A DNA stretch of 64,000 bases from the NCBI GenBank assembly GCA_016699835.1, contig CP064987.1, forward strand, positions 2,170,001 through 2,234,000, read 5' to 3'. The translations under genes and the position numbers were made by a program. The DNA is from Phycisphaerales bacterium (GTDB lineage: Bacteria; Planctomycetota; Phycisphaerae; Phycisphaerales; UBA1924). How positions within the stretch are numbered: position 1 is the stretch's first letter; each line of letters opens with the position of its first letter. Below are positions 60,763-64,000 of the stretch, in pieces. The notes below the pieces were generated by a model. The model was not told where the DNA came from. It was given only the letters and a program-made list of their open reading frames with translations, and made no database searches.

Positions 60763-61882
60763 TCGGCGTGGGCACGACTGAGGCCGAGACGCCGGCGCTG
60801 GTCGCGGCGAGGAGGACCTCGCGCAGCGGTGAGGCGTGCTGCTCGCGGCGAACGGCGTCGCCACCGGCGAGCGACCGGGCGCGGTAGCCCTTCAGATCAG
60901 CGAGGATGGTGTCCACGGCGGCGGCGATGGTTGTCGGGGAAAAGTCGTCGATGCAGACGCCGGCGTGGTGCTGATCGACGAGTCGGGCCATCCATGTGCC
61001 GTTGGTCACGACGATGGGGCAGCCCGCGCGGAGGGCGTCGAGGGTGACGCCGCTGATCCGTTCTTTGAAGAGTTCACGGTCGTAGGGGAGGACGCAGATG
61101 GCCCCCTTGAAGAGGTCGGCGTAGCCGGTCGGGTCGGGCGAGTCATTGATGAGACGCAGAGAGGGGTACGCGGAGGCGCGCAGGCGATCAACGGCGGCCT
61201 TGGTGTCGTCCTGCTGGTGGCCCCAGTGATCGAGTGAGACCTGGACGATGATGGGGATGTCGCGCTTCTCGTCGCGGAATCGTTCGGCGAGATCGGCGAT
61301 GGCGGCGAGGCCTTTGTCGAGTCGGGGGACGCCGGGGTGGAGGATGGTGGGCGGGGCATCGGGGCTGCCGCTGGCGTGATCGATGAAGGTGTCGATGTGG
61401 GGGTAGGGGATCTCGTGGATGCGCGTGAAGCCTTCTTTGCGGACAGCGTCGGCGGTGGCCCTGGTCGGCGCGGCGATGATGAGGTTGGGGCAGCGCCGGG
61501 CGGCGTGGCGGAGCCTGCGCTCGTGCTTGGGGTTCGCGTAGTGCATGTGGTGGAAGAGGAGGACCGTCGCGTTCATTGCGGGGACGAGGCGCGAGGCCCA
61601 CTGGATGCCCATGTAGTCGGTGGAGTGGGCGGTGGAGAAGAGGACGACGCCCTCACGCGGGAGGAGTTTTCTCGCGAGCCACGCGGACTGGAATCGACGG
61701 ATGCGCCGGCGGAAGAAGGGGACGATGCGTGTGCCGGGGATGGTGACGGTGCACTTCGCGTGGGCGTAGATGGTGATGGGGGCGAAGTCGTGCTTGAGGG
61801 TCTCGATGATGGATCGGACGATGCTCGGGAAGTGGCCGGTCTCTCGGCGGAGGGCTGGCTCGACGATGGTGAGTGGGAGCAT
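60749..61882 (-). CDS. GT-B glycosyltransferase (family 1/4-like)
   Basis: 377 residues. The C-terminal domain has the pattern of retaining GT-B enzymes: HPGVPRLDKGLAAIADLAER (donor-domain start), LPYDRELFKERISGVTLDAL with the E-x7-E-like loop, and GCPIVVTNGTWMARL. The N-terminal domain includes LLFHHMHYANPKHERRLRHA and IIAAPTRATADAVRKEG. Acceptor and donor are unknown; surface polysaccharide work is likely given the family. Its 3' end overlaps the pilB gene by 14 bases on the opposite strand. Confidence 0.82.
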   Translation of the reverse strand: MLPLTIVEPALRRETGHFPSIVRSIIETLKHDFAPITIYAHAKCTVTIPGTRIVPFFRRRIRRFQSAWLARKLLPREGVVLFSTAHSTDYMGIQWASRLVPAMNATVLLFHHMHYANPKHERRLRHAARRCPNLIIAAPTRATADAVRKEGFTRIHEIPYPHIDTFIDHASGSPDAPPTILHPGVPRLDKGLAAIADLAERFRDEKRDIPIIVQVSLDHWGHQQDDTKAAVDRLRASAYPSLRLINDSPDPTGYADLFKGAICVLPYDRELFKERISGVTLDALRAGCPIVVTNGTWMARLVDQHHAGVCIDDFSPTTIAAAVDTILADLKGYRARSLAGGDAVRREQHASPLREVLLAATSAGVSASVVPTPITPR

Positions 61883-61929
61883 CGCGGAAATGTAGGGGTT
61901 GGGTCTGGCGAGCGCGCGGGTCGAGGGCG

Positions 61930-63093
61930 TTACGAGCCGGAGAAGACGACGCCGGGGCTGACGCTGGCGACCCGCCGGAGGGACAGGAGGCTCCCGACAA
62001 GGATCGTGATCAGTGTGGCGACAAAGGAGCCGACGAGGAGTTGCCAGGGGAAATACGCGGCGAGTTCGGCCTGGAGGGCGTTGCTGACAAGGGTGAAGGA
62101 CCCGGCGAGCCCGACGCCGATGCCATAGCCGACCGTGCCGACGATGAGGGCTTGTGTGACGACCATGCCCAGGAGTGTGGGGACGCTGGCGCCCATGGCC
62201 TTGAGCGTGGCGAAGTGGCGCAGGTTCTCGATGGTGAACTGGTAGAAGACGGAGGCGGAGAGGAGGAGCCCGACGGCGAACCCGAGGAGGATGGTGATGC
62301 CGAAGTTCACGCCGATGCCCGTGGCGATCACGATGAAGTCCATGGAGCGCTTTCGGAACTCATCGCGGGTGAGGGCAACGACCTCGGGGACGGTGTTGAT
62401 GTTGGCCTGGACCTGGCGGACGTCCTCGCCCGCTTTGGCCTTGACGAGGACGTAACTGATCTTTTTTCGTTCCTGGGGTGTGTAGTTGAGAGCGTTGGGG
62501 AAGGTGGTGTAGACGATGGCGTTGCTCTCAAATCCGAGTTTGGCCTTGCAGAACCCGACGACGATGGCGCGCTTGTCGTTGATGCGCATGGTGTCGCCGA
62601 TGTTGACGCCGCCGAGTTTGGCGCGGCTCTGCTCCTCGACGATGATCGCGTCGGGGATCCAGAGGTCCTCGATATTGCCCTGGGTGAGTTCGGGCGGGCG
62701 GCCGGCGAGGGTCTGGCGTGAGATGCCGAGCATCTGGAGGCGTTTGAAGGAGCCGTCGGGGAGTTCGACGATCGCGTAACTGCTAAGGAGCGGCTCGGCC
62801 CACGCGACGCCGGGGACGCTGCGGATGCGCCCGAGTTTCTCGTCCGAAAGGGGGCGGAACTCGGCCACCCATTCGGTGTGCGGATCGATGACCCAGAGGT
62901 CGGCCTGCTCGATGTTCTGGAGGGGCCCGGTCGCCTGGTTGAGCAGGCCCAGGAAGATCGCGCCCTGCTGGTTCATGAGCATGGCAGCGAAGGCGAGGCT
63001 GAGGACCAGAGTGATGTACTTGGTCCGATCGCCAAAGAGCATGTGGATCGCGATGCGGAGCATGGTGCGGCGGAAGCGGGCTCGTGGTGGCAT
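61930..63093 (-). CDS. ABC transporter permease, FtsX/MacB/DevC family
   Basis: 387 residues. An N-terminal membrane helix (YITLVLSLAFAAMLMNQQGA), a periplasmic MacB-like domain (about 45-245) with IEQADLWVIDPHTEW and SVPGVAWAEPLL, and three C-terminal helices (NFGITILLGFAVGLLLSASV, LGMVVTQALIVGTVGYGIGV, LLVGSFVATLITILVGSLLS), the last preceded by FATLKAMGAS, the FtsX family K-A-x-G motif. This resembles DevC of heterocyst glycolipid exporters and MacB-like machines. No ATPase follows within the window on this strand; the HlyD-like adaptor at 52468 could be its functional partner. ATG 63063 is an alternative start. Confidence 0.88.
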   Translation of the reverse strand: MPPRARFRRTMLRIAIHMLFGDRTKYITLVLSLAFAAMLMNQQGAIFLGLLNQATGPLQNIEQADLWVIDPHTEWVAEFRPLSDEKLGRIRSVPGVAWAEPLLSSYAIVELPDGSFKRLQMLGISRQTLAGRPPELTQGNIEDLWIPDAIIVEEQSRAKLGGVNIGDTMRINDKRAIVVGFCKAKLGFESNAIVYTTFPNALNYTPQERKKISYVLVKAKAGEDVRQVQANINTVPEVVALTRDEFRKRSMDFIVIATGIGVNFGITILLGFAVGLLLSASVFYQFTIENLRHFATLKAMGASVPTLLGMVVTQALIVGTVGYGIGVGLAGSFTLVSNALQAELAAYFPWQLLVGSFVATLITILVGSLLSLRRVASVSPGVVFSGS

Positions 63094-63189
63094 GGTAGCG
63101 GATCGCGGCGTGCGATTGGCGCGAGGGTGCCGCTAGCATCTGTCGTGGTCACAAGTGCGAATGGAGTTCGATCCAGGAGGGCGCATCGG

Positions 63190-63612
63190 ATGCGACGGGT
63201 GATTGGGTGTGTGGTGTGTGGCCTGTGTGTGGTGGCGATGGGCGGCTGCTTCACGCCGCCGGGCGCGGTGCTGGGGCTGGGGATGGACCTCGCGAAGGCG
63301 GGCGCGGGGTCGTATGAACAGGGGCGGATGTCCACGCTCTGGCGTGCGGACGTCAACCGCCTGGCGGATTCCGCGGTGGCGGCGCTCAACACGCTGGACC
63401 TCGCGATCCGTTCGGACACAAGCGCGAATGGATCGCGCTACATCCGGGCCTCGGACTTCAAGGGCCGCGTAGTGTCGATCACGGTCTCGCCGAGCACGCC
63501 GAACCTGAGCCTTGCGGTGGTGCGTGTGGGGTTCGCGGACGATCCGGTGTATGTGACGCTGGTGGTGGATGAGTTGGGTCGGCAGATGGACGAGACGCCG
63601 GCGAAGCGGTGA
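63190..63612 (+). CDS. Small lipoprotein, DUF3568-like
   Basis: 140 residues. The signal MRRVIGCVVCGLCVVAMGGC ends in a lipobox with Cys20. The mature region has a helix (LWRADVNRLADSAVAALNTL) and strands (RYIRASDFKGRVVSITVSPS, LSLAVVRVGFADDPVYVTLV), the pattern of DUF3568-type small lipoproteins. ATG 63190 is the first start compatible with the signal. It is divergent from the permease gene (96 bases between starts). Confidence 0.75.
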   Translation: MRRVIGCVVCGLCVVAMGGCFTPPGAVLGLGMDLAKAGAGSYEQGRMSTLWRADVNRLADSAVAALNTLDLAIRSDTSANGSRYIRASDFKGRVVSITVSPSTPNLSLAVVRVGFADDPVYVTLVVDELGRQMDETPAKR

Positions 63613-63660
63613 CTACGCTCCGCGACGGCGCGTGGAGCGCTGACGTGGAGGCGATCTCGC

Positions 63661-63945
63661 GTGGCGAATCCGGTTCGAACGGTGGAGTTTCAGGAGACGC
63701 CGAATCCGCACGCGGTGAAGGCGGTGGTCTCAACGCCGCTCGCGAGTGGTGGTGGCGATGGATTGAGGTCGTACTCGAGCGCGAACGAGGCGAGTGACGA
63801 CGCGGTGGCGCGGTCACTCTTCGAGATCGCGGGTGTCGTGGGGGTGCTCGTGACACCCGGGTGGGTGACGGTGCGGAAGAACGCGGGAACGACCTGGGCG
63901 GAGTTGAAGCCGAGGATTCGGACGGCACTCGAGAGGGCCACGTGA
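63661..63945 (+). CDS. Nfu/NifU N-terminal domain protein
   Basis: 94 residues from GTG 63661. The start VRTVEFQETPNPHAVKAVVS has the T-P-N-P motif of the Nfu_N domain, followed by ASDDAVARSLFEIAGVVGVL and VTPGWVTVRKNAGTTWAELK, which cover the whole domain. The C-terminal NifU-like domain with the C-x-x-C iron-sulfur site is absent, so the protein is a stand-alone N-domain rather than a full Nfu carrier. It overlaps the next start by four bases (GTGA). Confidence 0.85.
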   Translation: MANPVRTVEFQETPNPHAVKAVVSTPLASGGGDGLRSYSSANEASDDAVARSLFEIAGVVGVLVTPGWVTVRKNAGTTWAELKPRIRTALERAT

Positions 63946-64000
63946 GCGGCACGCGTGAAGGCCGCGTGGTGCGGGCGCTCTCGCGGTGGTTCGCGGGCTC
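63942..64000 (+). CDS. Start of a further gene, truncated by the window end
   Basis: GTG 63942 overlaps the Nfu_N stop (GTGA) and opens a frame reading VSGTREGRVVRALSRWFAG up to the window end. The overlap pattern is the same as in other real gene pairs here. The G-R-V-V-R-A-L-S start could be the OB-fold of an RsgA-type GTPase, but 19 residues are too few to say. Confidence 0.5.
   Translation, partial: MSGTREGRVVRALSRWFAG

Noticed and set aside
58348..60864. Minus-strand open frame of 838 codons
   Set aside because: Shadow of the pilP-like and pilB genes; Arg/His/Leu-rich composition without domains.

Overview
The window is GC-rich, gene-dense chromosomal DNA that most probably comes from a planctomycete, likely class Phycisphaerae. 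The clues are a 23S-5S rRNA pair with its own promoter and no linked 16S gene, several small membrane proteins carrying a C-x-x-C-G-Y ... C-P-E-C-G zinc ribbon, a 31-residue lysine/alanine-rich histone H1-like peptide, futalosine-route menaquinone synthesis (MqnB), heptose-type envelope sugar enzymes and GTGA start/stop overlaps between co-directional genes. This assignment is an inference; the complete 23S gene (20132-22891) would settle it. No plasmid, phage, insertion sequence or CRISPR array is visible.

Layout. 1-5712: 3' part of rpoC with terminator, a self-inhibited Fic protein, a GT9 heptosyltransferase and tRNA-Ala(GGC). 5785-13229: polyphosphate kinase, a PTPS/QueD-like protein, a phosphohexomutase, two unknown small proteins, a GmhB-like phosphatase, a DUF4230 protein and a membrane protein. 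13653-19566: an unusual three-gene cassette with a PilM domain fused to a membrane-anchored C-terminal half, followed by two large single-pass proteins. 19647-23310: promoter, boxA, long processing stem, 23S rRNA, spacer, 5S rRNA and terminator. 23460-31345: dipeptidase, zinc-ribbon proteins, a YHS-peroxiredoxin fusion, a BFD-type ferredoxin, a two-domain ABC permease, an M16 homologue without its metal site, and the H1-like peptide followed by structured RNA. 31345-44170: amidohydrolase, an isolated atpG, exported beta-carbonic anhydrase, DUF155 protein, BamE-like lipoprotein, M28 peptidase, PrkA kinase, GNAT, thioesterase and RadA. 44219-54330: a 1509-residue AsmA-like protein, a LOG-family protein, a lipoprotein, a frameshifted HD-GYP gene and an HlyD-type adaptor. 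54330-60762: MqnB and a classical pilM-pilN-pilO-pilP-like-pilB operon. 60749-64000: glycosyltransferase, FtsX/DevC-like permease, lipoprotein, Nfu N-domain protein and the start of one more gene.

How parts work together. The 55-61 kb operon encodes the inner-membrane alignment complex and extension ATPase of a type IV pilus or type II secretion-like machine. The 13.6-19.6 kb cassette looks like a second, rebuilt version of the same alignment complex and is the best candidate here for an undescribed system. GT9, GmhB-like phosphatase, phosphohexomutase, AsmA-like protein and the late glycosyltransferase fit a lipopolysaccharide-bearing envelope. Short hairpins, many with a GGA loop, recur between genes.
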